Of a DNA stretch of 20,563 nucleotides, positions 6,564 through 13,427 are shown in pieces. The translations under genes and the position numbers were made by a program. This stretch comes from JAMXLO01 sp035492535 (GTDB lineage: Bacteria > Pseudomonadota > Alphaproteobacteria > Acetobacterales > Acetobacteraceae). The stretch is from contig DATJJM010000246.1 of the NCBI GenBank assembly GCA_035492535.1, forward strand, positions 1-20,563, given 5' to 3'. Positions within the stretch are counted from its first letter, which is position 1; every line of letters starts with the position of its first letter. The notes below the pieces were generated by a model that worked only from the letters and a program-made list of their open reading frames with translations, ran no database searches and was not told the origin of the DNA.

Positions 6564-8159
6564 ATGATGGCCTGGCTTTCTGGCATCGTCGCCACCGATG
6601 ACTATCTGCCGCACGGCCTCTGCCTGTCGTGGGACCCGGGACTGATCGGGCTGCACGTCCTGTCCGATGCCTTGATCGCAATTTCGTATTATTCGATTCC
6701 CGCTGCACTCGCCTATTTTGCACTCAAGCGCCGGGACCTGCCGTTTCAGGGTGTCCTGATGCTGTTCGTGGTGTTCATTCTGGCGTGCGGTACGACGCAC
6801 GCGCTTGGTGCCATCACGCTTTGGGATCCGATCTATCGGCTTGACGGGGTGGTAAAGGCGCTGACCGCCATTGTGTCGGTGCCAACCGCCTTCGCCTTGT
6901 GGGTGCTGATGCCAACGGCTCTGGCACTGCCGAGCCATGAGCAACTGGCGGCGGTCAATCGCAGCCTGTCGCATGAAATCGAGGAGCGGCGACGAGTCGA
7001 GCAGGAACTCCGCGAACTGAATGCTCTGCTGGACGAACGCGTCCAGTCGCGGACCGCGCAATTGCAGTCGATCCTGGATACCGTACCGGACGCGATGATC
7101 GTCATCGATGCCGAGGCGGCCATAGACTCATTCAGCAATGCCGCGGAACGGATGTTCGGCTACAAGGCGGCAGAAGTGCGCGGCTGCAACGTTGCAATGC
7201 TGATGTCCGCGATCCAGCATGACGAGCATGACAGCCAGCTTGAACGCAATCGGGCGGCTGAGGAATGGCAGACCGTCGGCATAGGCCGGATCGTGGCCGG
7301 GAAACGATGCGACGGCACCGTGTTTCCAATGGAACTGTCGGTTGGGGAAGTACGGCGGACCGGTCAGCACGTGTTCATCGGGTTCGTCCGCGACATCACG
7401 GAACGTGAGGAAAATGAGCGGCGCATGCGGGAACTGCGCGCGGAGGTCGCGCACAGCTCGCGTCTCACCGAGATGGGACAGATGGCGTCCGCGCTGGCGC
7501 ACGAACTGAACCAGCCGCTCGCGGCAAGCGGCAATTACCTGAGCGGCTTGCGGCGATTGCTGGAGCGTGGCGATGCCGCATCGCTGGAGCGAGCCGCGTC
7601 AGCCGCGGAAAGCGCCATCACCCAGATACAACGGGCCGGTCAGATCATCCGCCGGCTGCGAGAGTTCGTGAAGAAGTCCGAGCCCCAGCAAAAGGCTGAG
7701 GACATCGGTCCCATGCTCGAGGAAGCGGCCGACCTGACGCTATTCAGTGCCAGAGAGCACGGCGTTGCCATCGGCCTGCGGGTCCCCGCGGAGTCGCCCC
7801 CCGTTCTCGTCGACAAGGTGCAGATACAGCAGGTCATGGTGAACCTCTTGCGCAATGCCATTGAGGCGATGGAAGCGAGCCCGCGTCGTGAGATCGGCAT
7901 CGAAGTGCTGCCGCCCGAGGATGGCCTCGTCACCATCGCCGTGACCGATACCGGACCCGGCATCGATAAGCATGTCGCCGAGCGGTTGTTTCAGCCGTTC
8001 ACCACAACCAAGACGCAGGGAATGGGAGTGGGGCTTGCGCTGTGTCGCTCAATCATCGAGGGGCATGGCGGACGGCTCTGGGCCGAGCCTCTTCCGGACG
8101 GCGGCACCGCTTTTCGTTTCAGCCTGCCGATGGTGCCGGTGCCTGCGGCGGTCGTGTAG
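6564..8159 (+). CDS. Membrane histidine kinase: ethylene-receptor-like N-terminus + FixL-like haem PAS + HisKA/HATPase
   Basis: In this 531-residue sensor, residues 27-118 form three hydrophobic helices matching the plant ETR1 ethylene-binding domain. Asp35, Tyr42, Pro46, Ile72, Cys75 and His79 align at a constant offset of 10 with ETR1 Asp25, Tyr32, Pro36, Ile62, Cys65 and His69. Cys65/His69 are the Cu(I) ligands that bind ethylene. A coiled-coil-like linker (125-168) leads to a PAS domain (166-280) closely resembling FixL. His222, Arg228 and Arg242 sit at a constant offset of 22 from the Bradyrhizobium FixL haem ligand His200, Arg206 and oxygen-contact Arg220. Next come HisKA with AHELNQPLA (phospho-acceptor His313) and a HATPase with N431, DTGPGID, FQPFTTTK and GMGVGLAL. 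No receiver domain or adjacent response regulator is seen. It probably autophosphorylates in response to O2 and/or an ethylene-like ligand; the signals are inferred. Confidence 0.9.
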   Translation: MMAWLSGIVATDDYLPHGLCLSWDPGLIGLHVLSDALIAISYYSIPAALAYFALKRRDLPFQGVLMLFVVFILACGTTHALGAITLWDPIYRLDGVVKALTAIVSVPTAFALWVLMPTALALPSHEQLAAVNRSLSHEIEERRRVEQELRELNALLDERVQSRTAQLQSILDTVPDAMIVIDAEAAIDSFSNAAERMFGYKAAEVRGCNVAMLMSAIQHDEHDSQLERNRAAEEWQTVGIGRIVAGKRCDGTVFPMELSVGEVRRTGQHVFIGFVRDITEREENERRMRELRAEVAHSSRLTEMGQMASALAHELNQPLAASGNYLSGLRRLLERGDAASLERAASAAESAITQIQRAGQIIRRLREFVKKSEPQQKAEDIGPMLEEAADLTLFSAREHGVAIGLRVPAESPPVLVDKVQIQQVMVNLLRNAIEAMEASPRREIGIEVLPPEDGLVTIAVTDTGPGIDKHVAERLFQPFTTTKTQGMGVGLALCRSIIEGHGGRLWAEPLPDGGTAFRFSLPMVPVPAAVV

Positions 8160-8193
8160 ATACGCCCCGTGTTGGGAGAATGGCGCTCGCCCA

Positions 8194-10584
8194 CTAATCC
8201 TCCTCGTCGATCACCCGCCGGATCAGCACCTCCCGCTTGCCCACGTGGTTGGCCGGGCCAACCACACCCTCCTTCTCCATCTGCTCGATCAGCTTCGCCG
8301 CGCGGTTGTAGCCGATGTTCAGGTGACGCTGGATGAAACTGGTGCTCGCCTTGCCCTCACGCGCCACCACCCCCACCGCCTGCGCGTACAAGTCCTTGTC
8401 GCCGCCGCCATCCGCGCTCAGCCCGGGCAGCATCGCGCCGGCCTCGTCATCGTCGGGCGGTTCGGTCACGTCCTCCACGTAGGCGGGCTCGCCCTGTTCA
8501 CGTAGGAACTCGACGACCTTCTCGACTTCCTCGTCCGACACGAACGGTCCGTGCACACGGGTGATGCGGCCGCCGCCCTGCATATACAGCATGTCGCCCA
8601 TGCCCAGGAGCTGTTCGGCGCCCTGCTCGCCCAGGATCGTCCGCGAATCGAATTTGGAGATCACCTGGAACGAAATGCGCGTCGGGAAGTTCGCCTTGAT
8701 CGTGCCGGTGATCACGTCCACCGAGGGCCGCTGCGTCGCCATGATCACATGGATCCCGGCGGCGCGCGCCATCTGCGCCAGGCGCTGCACCGCGGCCTCG
8801 ATCTCCTTGCCGGCGACCATCATCAAGTCGGCCATCTCGTCCACCACCACCACGATCAGCGGCAGCGGCTCCAGCACCAGCGGCTGTTCCTCGAATGTCG
8901 GCCGCCCCGTGTCCGGATCGAACCCGGTCTGCACGCGACGCGTCACCACTTCGCCCTTGATGCGCGCCTCGGCCACACGATCATTGTACCCCGTGAGGTT
9001 CCGCACGCCGAGCTGGCTCATCGCGCGATAGCGGCGCTCCATCTCGCGCACCGTCCATTTCAGGGCGGTCACCGCCTTGGCCGGCTCGGTGACAACGGGC
9101 GCCATCAGGTGCGGGATGCCCTCGTACATCGAGAGCTCGAGCATCTTCGGATCGATCAGGATCAGCCGGCACTGGTCGGGCGACAGCCGGTACAACAGCG
9201 ACAGAATCATCGCATTGACGCCAACTGATTTGCCCGAGCCAGTGGTGCCCGCGATCATCAGGTGCGGCATGCGCGCCAGGTCGGCGAACTGCGGCGCGCC
9301 GTTGATCTCCTTGCCGAGCGCCAGCGTCAGACGTCCGCCGTGCTTCTGCAGTTCCTCCGACGACAGAATCTCCGACAGGAACACGGTCTCGCGCTTGGCG
9401 TTCGGTACCTCGATGCCGATCACGTTGCGGCCCGCCACGGTGGCGATGCGCACCGCGATCACCGACAGGCTGCGGGCGATATCGTCAGCCAGGCCGATGA
9501 CACGCGCGCTGCGAATGCCGGGAGCGGGTTCCAACTCGTAAAGTGTGACGACAGGGCCGGGGCGAATCTCCACGATGCTGCCCTGGACGCCATAGTCGGA
9601 CAGTACCGTCTCCAGCAGGCGGGCATTGGCTTGCAGCGCTTCCTCGCTGGGACCGGAGGACGCGCGCGCCGGCGCCGGCTTCAGTAGCGACAGCGGCGGG
9701 AAGCGCCAGCCTGCTTCCGGCAGCGGCAGGCTCTCCTGATGCGGTTTGCGCGGCGGCGTCGGCCGTCCGGCACGGGCGACAACTGGCGGCGGTTCATCGC
9801 GGGCCGGCGCCTGGCGAGACACAGTGGTGACCGGCTCGCGCCGGACGATGCTGCCGGCGTCCGGTGGGCGGTCGCTGCGGGGCCACAGGCGCGGCAAACG
9901 TGGGATACGCGGCAGAGGCAGGTTGCCCACGAATCCCGCGGCCCCGCGTCCACCGGACATGGTGAACCGTGCTGCCCCCTTCGTGAAGCGCCAGGCAGCG
10001 GCCCATTCGCTGGCGGTCAGGCCGAGTGCCAGCAGCGTCAGCGTCAGCGCCAGTATGAGGCCGGTGATCCAGATCACGACCGCGCCGAACGGACCGAGCG
10101 CAGCGTGGCCGGCGGCGAGGCCGGCAGCACTGAGGACCCGGCCGATCGCGCCGCCCAACCCTGCAACCGCGGGCCAGCCGAAGCCGGGCGGAGTCGGAAT
10201 CGAGGCCAGGACGGCAGCCAGAACGGGAACCGCTGCCACCAGAGAGGCGAGTCGCGCCGCCATGCTACCGATTCCTCGCCGCGAGCCGATCCTCCAGGCC
10301 CAGGCGAGCATCGCAACCCCGGGCAGGGTTCCCGCCACGCCAAAGCCCTGCAACAGCAGATCGGCCACGATGGCGCCGACTGGGCCAGCCAGATTGGCCG
10401 TGTGGTGCGACGTCGCCGTGTTCAGCGACGGATCGCGGGCATCGTAGCAGGCCAACGCCACCAGCAGCGCCAGGCCGAACAACCCGAGTAGCAGGCCGAT
10501 CAACTCTGCCGAACGCTGATTGATCAGCGCCCGAATCGTGGGTGAGGCAAGGCGGCGCATCTCGACTGTCCTGGCGGTGGCCAT
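8194..10584 (-). CDS. ftsK: DNA translocase FtsK
   Basis: FtsK is a septum-anchored ATPase that pumps chromosome ends through the closing division site and activates XerCD recombination at dif. This 796-residue version has four hydrophobic segments (about 27-47, 66-100, 112-132 and 162-190). A short Pro/Arg-rich linker (about 220-300) follows, then the alpha/beta RecA-like motor with Walker A GTTGSGKS (446-453) and Walker B IVVVVDEM (577-584), and MATQRPSVDVITG. A C-terminal winged-helix gamma domain (about 731-790) reads the polar guide sequences. The linker is much shorter than in Escherichia coli FtsK (about 1,330 residues), as is usual for alphaproteobacteria. The start is uncertain: an ATG at 10560 has AGGA 8 nt upstream and is a good alternative to 10584. 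The gene converges on the kinase gene with a 34-bp gap. Confidence 0.96.
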   Translation of the reverse strand: MATARTVEMRRLASPTIRALINQRSAELIGLLLGLFGLALLVALACYDARDPSLNTATSHHTANLAGPVGAIVADLLLQGFGVAGTLPGVAMLAWAWRIGSRRGIGSMAARLASLVAAVPVLAAVLASIPTPPGFGWPAVAGLGGAIGRVLSAAGLAAGHAALGPFGAVVIWITGLILALTLTLLALGLTASEWAAAWRFTKGAARFTMSGGRGAAGFVGNLPLPRIPRLPRLWPRSDRPPDAGSIVRREPVTTVSRQAPARDEPPPVVARAGRPTPPRKPHQESLPLPEAGWRFPPLSLLKPAPARASSGPSEEALQANARLLETVLSDYGVQGSIVEIRPGPVVTLYELEPAPGIRSARVIGLADDIARSLSVIAVRIATVAGRNVIGIEVPNAKRETVFLSEILSSEELQKHGGRLTLALGKEINGAPQFADLARMPHLMIAGTTGSGKSVGVNAMILSLLYRLSPDQCRLILIDPKMLELSMYEGIPHLMAPVVTEPAKAVTALKWTVREMERRYRAMSQLGVRNLTGYNDRVAEARIKGEVVTRRVQTGFDPDTGRPTFEEQPLVLEPLPLIVVVVDEMADLMMVAGKEIEAAVQRLAQMARAAGIHVIMATQRPSVDVITGTIKANFPTRISFQVISKFDSRTILGEQGAEQLLGMGDMLYMQGGGRITRVHGPFVSDEEVEKVVEFLREQGEPAYVEDVTEPPDDDEAGAMLPGLSADGGGDKDLYAQAVGVVAREGKASTSFIQRHLNIGYNRAAKLIEQMEKEGVVGPANHVGKREVLIRRVIDEED

Positions 10585-10671
10585 GCGCGTCCCGAAAGTT
10601 CGTGTGATGCGCCAACTATAGGCTGGAACCACCTGATAGCAGAAGCGGTATCCGAACAGCTTGCCGACAGT

Positions 10672-10687
10672 GTGGCCTCCGGGCCAC
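10672..10687. repeat. Perfect hairpin GTGGCC-TCCG-GGCCAC upstream of the UbiH-like gene
   Basis: A 6-bp perfect stem with a 4-nt loop ends 9 nt before the ATG at 10697, overlapping the place where a ribosome site would be. No Shine-Dalgarno sequence is otherwise visible for this gene. It may affect translation initiation or be a chance GC-rich dyad. Confidence 0.4.
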
Positions 10688-10696
10688 TGTGTCCCC

Positions 10697-11986
10697 ATGA
10701 GTGATCGCCTGGCTGCCGAGGTGTGCGTCGTCGGGGCCGGCCCGGTGGGCGGCACGCTGGCGTGCCGGCTGGCAGCGGCTGGCATCTCCACCGTCGTCGT
10801 CGATCGTGCGCAGCTGCCGCCGATGGAACATCCGGCGTTCGACGGGCGCGCCTATGCCATCGCCTCCGGGTCGCGCCGATTGCTGGAGGCAGCGGGCGTA
10901 TGGGACCGGCTACCCGAGCCGGCCTGCCCGATTCTCGATATCCGGGTCAGCGACGGACGGCTCGCCCGCCCGGCGTCCCCCCTGCACCTGCACTTTGCAC
11001 ACCAGGATGCCGGAGAATCCGCCGGGCCGTTCGGGCACATGGTCGAGGCGCGGAGCTTGCGCGTGGCGCTCAATGGCCTGCTGCACGCGCTGCCCATGCT
11101 GCGGGTGTTCGCGCCTGCATCGGCTGACGTGGCACGGCGCGAGGACGGATGCACCGTCAACATCGCCGGCGGTCCCGCGATCGACTGCCGGTTGGTGGTG
11201 GCGGCCGAGGGACGCAGCTCGCCGCTGCGTCGTGCCGCCGGCATCCCGGTGACGAACCTGCCCTATGACCAAACTGGGATCGTCTGCGCCATCAGCCACG
11301 AGCGGCCGCACAACAACACGGCTCTGGAACACTTCTTGCCGTCCGGACCATTCGCGCAACTGCCGATGTGCGGCAGCCCCGGCGTCGCACCGAACGTATC
11401 GGCGATCGTATGGACAGAACGGACGCCGATAGCGCAGCGGATGCTGGGCCTCGATGACGCGCGTTTCGTGCGGGAGATCGCACGGCGGCTCGGCGATCAT
11501 CTGGGAGCGGTGGGAGCGGTTGGGCGGCGATGGAGTTATCCGCTCGCCGCCATGCACGCGCATCGTTACTACGATACGCGTCTGGTCCTGGTGGGCGATG
11601 CGGCGCACACGATCCATCCCATAGCAGGTCAGGGCCTCAATCTCGGCTTTCGGGATGCTATCGCGCTATCCGAGCTCCTGATCGAAGCTTCGCGAGATGG
11701 CAGCGATCTCGGCGCCCCTCAGCTGCTACGCCGCTACCAGCAGCGCCGCCGGCCCGACAATCTGCTGATGCTGGCCGCAACCGACACGCTCGATCGCCTG
11801 TTCAGCTCCGACAATCCCCTGCTGCGGTTGGCGCGGGATGTCGGCATAGGCACCGTCCACCGCATCCCGCCGCTGAAGCGGTTGTTCATGCGCCAGGCGA
11901 TGGGTCTGCCGTTGCTTTCACGCGGCGCGCACGGTCGCCAGGAACTCATCGACGTCGCGCCGCAGCGTATCCGATCGCACCGGTGA
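10697..11986 (+). CDS. UbiH/UbiF/VisC/COQ6-family FAD-dependent hydroxylase
   Basis: This 429-residue flavoprotein is of the ubiquinone-biosynthesis hydroxylase family, which adds hydroxyl groups to the quinone ring using O2 and NAD(P)H. The N-terminal dinucleotide-binding fold carries GAGPVG (13-18) and ends with an acidic residue in VVVDR. The middle DG-type motif is seen as VVAAEGRSSPLR. The second FAD motif GDAAHTIHPIAGQGLNLG begins at residue 300 and is the strongest family hallmark. Which ring position (C5, C6 or C1) it hydroxylates cannot be read, so no specific symbol is given. The start at 10697 gives the standard N-terminus just before the first beta strand. It is divergent from ftsK across about 110 bp. 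Other class A flavin monooxygenases are possible but fit less well. Confidence 0.87.
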   Translation: MSDRLAAEVCVVGAGPVGGTLACRLAAAGISTVVVDRAQLPPMEHPAFDGRAYAIASGSRRLLEAAGVWDRLPEPACPILDIRVSDGRLARPASPLHLHFAHQDAGESAGPFGHMVEARSLRVALNGLLHALPMLRVFAPASADVARREDGCTVNIAGGPAIDCRLVVAAEGRSSPLRRAAGIPVTNLPYDQTGIVCAISHERPHNNTALEHFLPSGPFAQLPMCGSPGVAPNVSAIVWTERTPIAQRMLGLDDARFVREIARRLGDHLGAVGAVGRRWSYPLAAMHAHRYYDTRLVLVGDAAHTIHPIAGQGLNLGFRDAIALSELLIEASRDGSDLGAPQLLRRYQQRRRPDNLLMLAATDTLDRLFSSDNPLLRLARDVGIGTVHRIPPLKRLFMRQAMGLPLLSRGAHGRQELIDVAPQRIRSHR

Positions 11987-12031
11987 CGTGCGGTCGGAGA
12001 TGAACGACAGGCTGGTGTTGCGGTCACGCAT
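11918..12031 (-). CDS. Small 37-aa ORF resembling the C-terminal tail of chemotaxis receptors (gene or remnant)
   Basis: Antisense to the intergenic region and the 3' end of the UbiH-like gene lies a 37-codon frame with a good GGAGGG ribosome site 8 nt before its ATG. Its last 16 residues, TLRRDVDEFLATVRAA, look like the extreme C-terminus of alphaproteobacterial methyl-accepting chemotaxis proteins, which often end in an LR.EVD.FL..(I/V)RAA pattern. The in-frame codon just upstream of the ATG is a stop, so no longer receptor frame continues from it. It may be a tail fragment left after loss of a receptor gene, a genuine small protein, or chance. The likeness is from memory, without alignment. 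Confidence 0.3.
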   Translation of the reverse strand: MRDRNTSLSFISDRTSPVRSDTLRRDVDEFLATVRAA

Positions 12032-12107
12032 TCATTGCACCCTCCATCGCCGCGGCGAGGCGCAAGATAGGCAGCTGCGCCGTTGCTGCCGCAGCTGCGA
12101 CTGTCAT
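12024..12107 (-). CDS. Tiny Ala-rich 27-aa ORF overlapping the next small ORF
   Basis: A 27-codon frame begins at the ATG at 12107 and ends inside the start of the 37-aa ORF, giving an 8-bp overlap of the kind seen in coupled genes. Its product starts MTVAAAAATAQLP and is mostly Ala and hydrophobic residues. No convincing ribosome site precedes it. It is reported only because of the overlap; GC-rich DNA produces such frames by chance. Confidence 0.15.
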   Translation of the reverse strand: MTVAAAAATAQLPILRLAAAMEGAMNA

Positions 12108-12173
12108 CGTGCGAAGTGGAGCATTGGCTAACAGCGGCCGACGCAGCTATCGTCGTCGCAACTCGACCGACCC

Positions 12174-12180
12174 GGAGGAG
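12174..12180 (+). promoter_or_regulatory. Ribosome binding site of the 2-hydroxyacid dehydrogenase gene
   Basis: GGAGGAG lies 5 nt before the ATG at 12186 and fixes that start. Confidence 0.7.
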
Positions 12181-12185
12181 ACCGA

Positions 12186-13157
12186 ATGGCACCGAAAATC
12201 CTGATGTTGGACAATCCGCTGAGCGCGATGGACATCGCGCGCGAGCTGGCGCCGTCCGGTTTCGAGACGATCATCGCACGCGGCGGTAGCCCGGAATTCA
12301 ATGCGGCCCTCGCCGATGCGGAGTACATCGTCGGCCTCGGTGAAGTGAAGATGGACGACGCGTTCTACAAGTCCGCACCCAACCTGAAGCTCGTGCAGTT
12401 GCTGAGCGCTGGCTACGACCGCGTCGATATCGAGGCCGCGCGCCGTGCCAGGGTGCCGGTTTGCAACAACGGCGGGGCCAATGCGATCGCGGTGGCTGAG
12501 CACGCGATTCTGCTCATGCTCGCGGTGTGCCGCCGCCTGACTTGGCTGCATGAGATGGTGAAGTCCGGCCGCTGGCGCGGCAACGATGTGGCCAATGTCC
12601 GGCTCTACGAGCTGCACGGGCGCACGTTGGGCATCATCGGCCTGGGCAATATCGGCAAGAAGGTCGCGCGTCTGGCGCAGGGCTTCGGCATGGCGGTGCA
12701 GTATTTCGACGTCGCCCGGCTCAGCGAGGACGCGGCAGATGCGCTCGGGGTGAAGTTCCGGCTGTTCAACGAGGTACTGCGCACGTCGGACATCGTGTCG
12801 CTGCACGTGCCGCTGATCCCAAGCACGAAGCACATGATGGGCACTGCGCAGTTCGGGCTGATGAAGAAGACTGCCTACCTGATCAATACGTGCCGCGGTC
12901 CCGTGGTGAACGAGCCGGAACTGCACGATGCGCTGGTGAATGGCACGATCGCCGGCGCCGGGCTGGACGTGTTCGACCAGGAGCCACCGCCGGCGAACAA
13001 TCCGCTGTTCACCTTGGACAACGTCATCCTGACGCCGCACTACGCCGGGCCGACCTGGGACAATCAGAGCGCACGGTTCCGCAATGGCTTCGACAATGTC
13101 CAGCGCGTGGCACGCGGCGAGAGGCCGCTGTGGGTGATACCCGAGTTGCGCGAATAG
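12186..13157 (+). CDS. NAD-dependent D-2-hydroxyacid dehydrogenase
   Basis: The 323-residue enzyme interconverts a 2-oxoacid and a D-2-hydroxyacid using a nicotinamide cofactor. The Rossmann motif GLGNIG (152-157) lies in the middle of the chain, as is usual for this family. Asp175 in VQYFD at the end of the second strand suggests NAD rather than NADP. The catalytic triad is visible: Arg237 in NTCRGPVVNE, Glu266 in GLDVFDQEPP and His285 in LTPHYAGPT. The NNGGANAIAVAEHAILLML segment is typical of the phosphoglycerate/glyoxylate/hydroxypyruvate group; the exact substrate is not readable. A strong ribosome site precedes the ATG. It stands alone, about 200 bp after the UbiH-like gene, and is followed by hairpin-forming sequence that may terminate its transcript. 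Confidence 0.92.
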   Translation: MAPKILMLDNPLSAMDIARELAPSGFETIIARGGSPEFNAALADAEYIVGLGEVKMDDAFYKSAPNLKLVQLLSAGYDRVDIEAARRARVPVCNNGGANAIAVAEHAILLMLAVCRRLTWLHEMVKSGRWRGNDVANVRLYELHGRTLGIIGLGNIGKKVARLAQGFGMAVQYFDVARLSEDAADALGVKFRLFNEVLRTSDIVSLHVPLIPSTKHMMGTAQFGLMKKTAYLINTCRGPVVNEPELHDALVNGTIAGAGLDVFDQEPPPANNPLFTLDNVILTPHYAGPTWDNQSARFRNGFDNVQRVARGERPLWVIPELRE

Positions 13158-13177
13158 CGCGGCGCATCAATTCGCGC
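13148..13177 (+). terminator. Possible terminator hairpin spanning the dehydrogenase stop codon
   Basis: GCGCGAAT (13148-13155) and ATTCGCGC (13170-13177) form a perfect 8-bp stem, extendable by a T-G wobble and a further pair, with a 14-nt loop. It includes the TAG stop. There is no T-tract, so it would be a weak or Rho-assisted terminator or an RNA-stabilising end. TTCGCGCGAA (13171-13180) is also a perfect palindrome by itself. Confidence 0.3.
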
Positions 13178-13200
13178 GAAGTCGCATCGCTTCGCATCTA

Positions 13201-13234
13201 GTCTCGCCTACTCGCACGCCATCCGGTGCGAGAC
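13201..13234. repeat. Two mutually exclusive 7-bp stems sharing one arm
   Basis: CTCGCAC (13211-13217) is the exact complement of GTGCGAG (13226-13232), with an 8-nt loop. GTCTCGC (13201-13207) is the exact complement of GCGAGAC (13228-13234). The 3' arms overlap, so only one stem can form at a time. No T-run follows. Confidence 0.4.
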
Positions 13235-13377
13235 AGTGTGCAGCGAACACGTCGCCGACAGCGATCCCCAGCCGCTGTCACGGGCATCAACGGGCCAGTC
13301 GACAAAGCCCGCGACCACCGGCCAATGAGAGGCTGGACCAAGTGCCCGGCGGCGTGTTCGTTCGCTCCATGGCGGTG

Positions 13378-13414
13378 CGAACCGTGTCCGAATTGGACAT
13401 ATTGAGACGGTTCG
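13378..13414. promoter_or_regulatory. Nested palindrome upstream of the HTH regulator (candidate operator)
   Basis: Outer arms CGAACCGT (13378-13385) and ACGGTTCG (13407-13414) are perfect 8-bp complements. Inside them sits TGTCC-GAATT-GGACA (13385-13399), a perfect 5-bp dyad around an AATT core. The element ends 13 nt before the ATG at 13428, where the promoter of an autoregulated HTH gene would be expected. The binder is inferred, not shown. Confidence 0.5.
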
Positions 13415-13427
13415 TTAAGCTTCGCTC

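Larger units (their letters stand above)
13158..13427. other. 270-bp intergenic region dense in inverted repeats
   Basis: I see no convincing gene here. Several stem-loops follow one another: 13201-13234 (two alternative 7-bp stems sharing a 3' arm), 13257-13279 (GACAGCG/CGCTGTC, 9-nt loop), and CGGGC at 13291-13295 with GCCCG at 13307-13311. CGCATC occurs three times at 13163, 13183 and 13193, the last two 10 bp apart. The region ends in the nested palindrome before the HTH gene. It could be the end of one transcript plus a structured leader or operator region of the next. Confidence 0.45.

Noticed and set aside
8160..8193. Bidirectional terminator between the kinase and ftsK
   Set aside because: Only 4-bp stems with poor loops and no T-tract are visible in the 34-bp gap.
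13350..13420. LexA box (GTTC-N7-GTTC)
   Set aside because: Several GTTC/TTCG words occur, but none has the second half-site at the required spacing.
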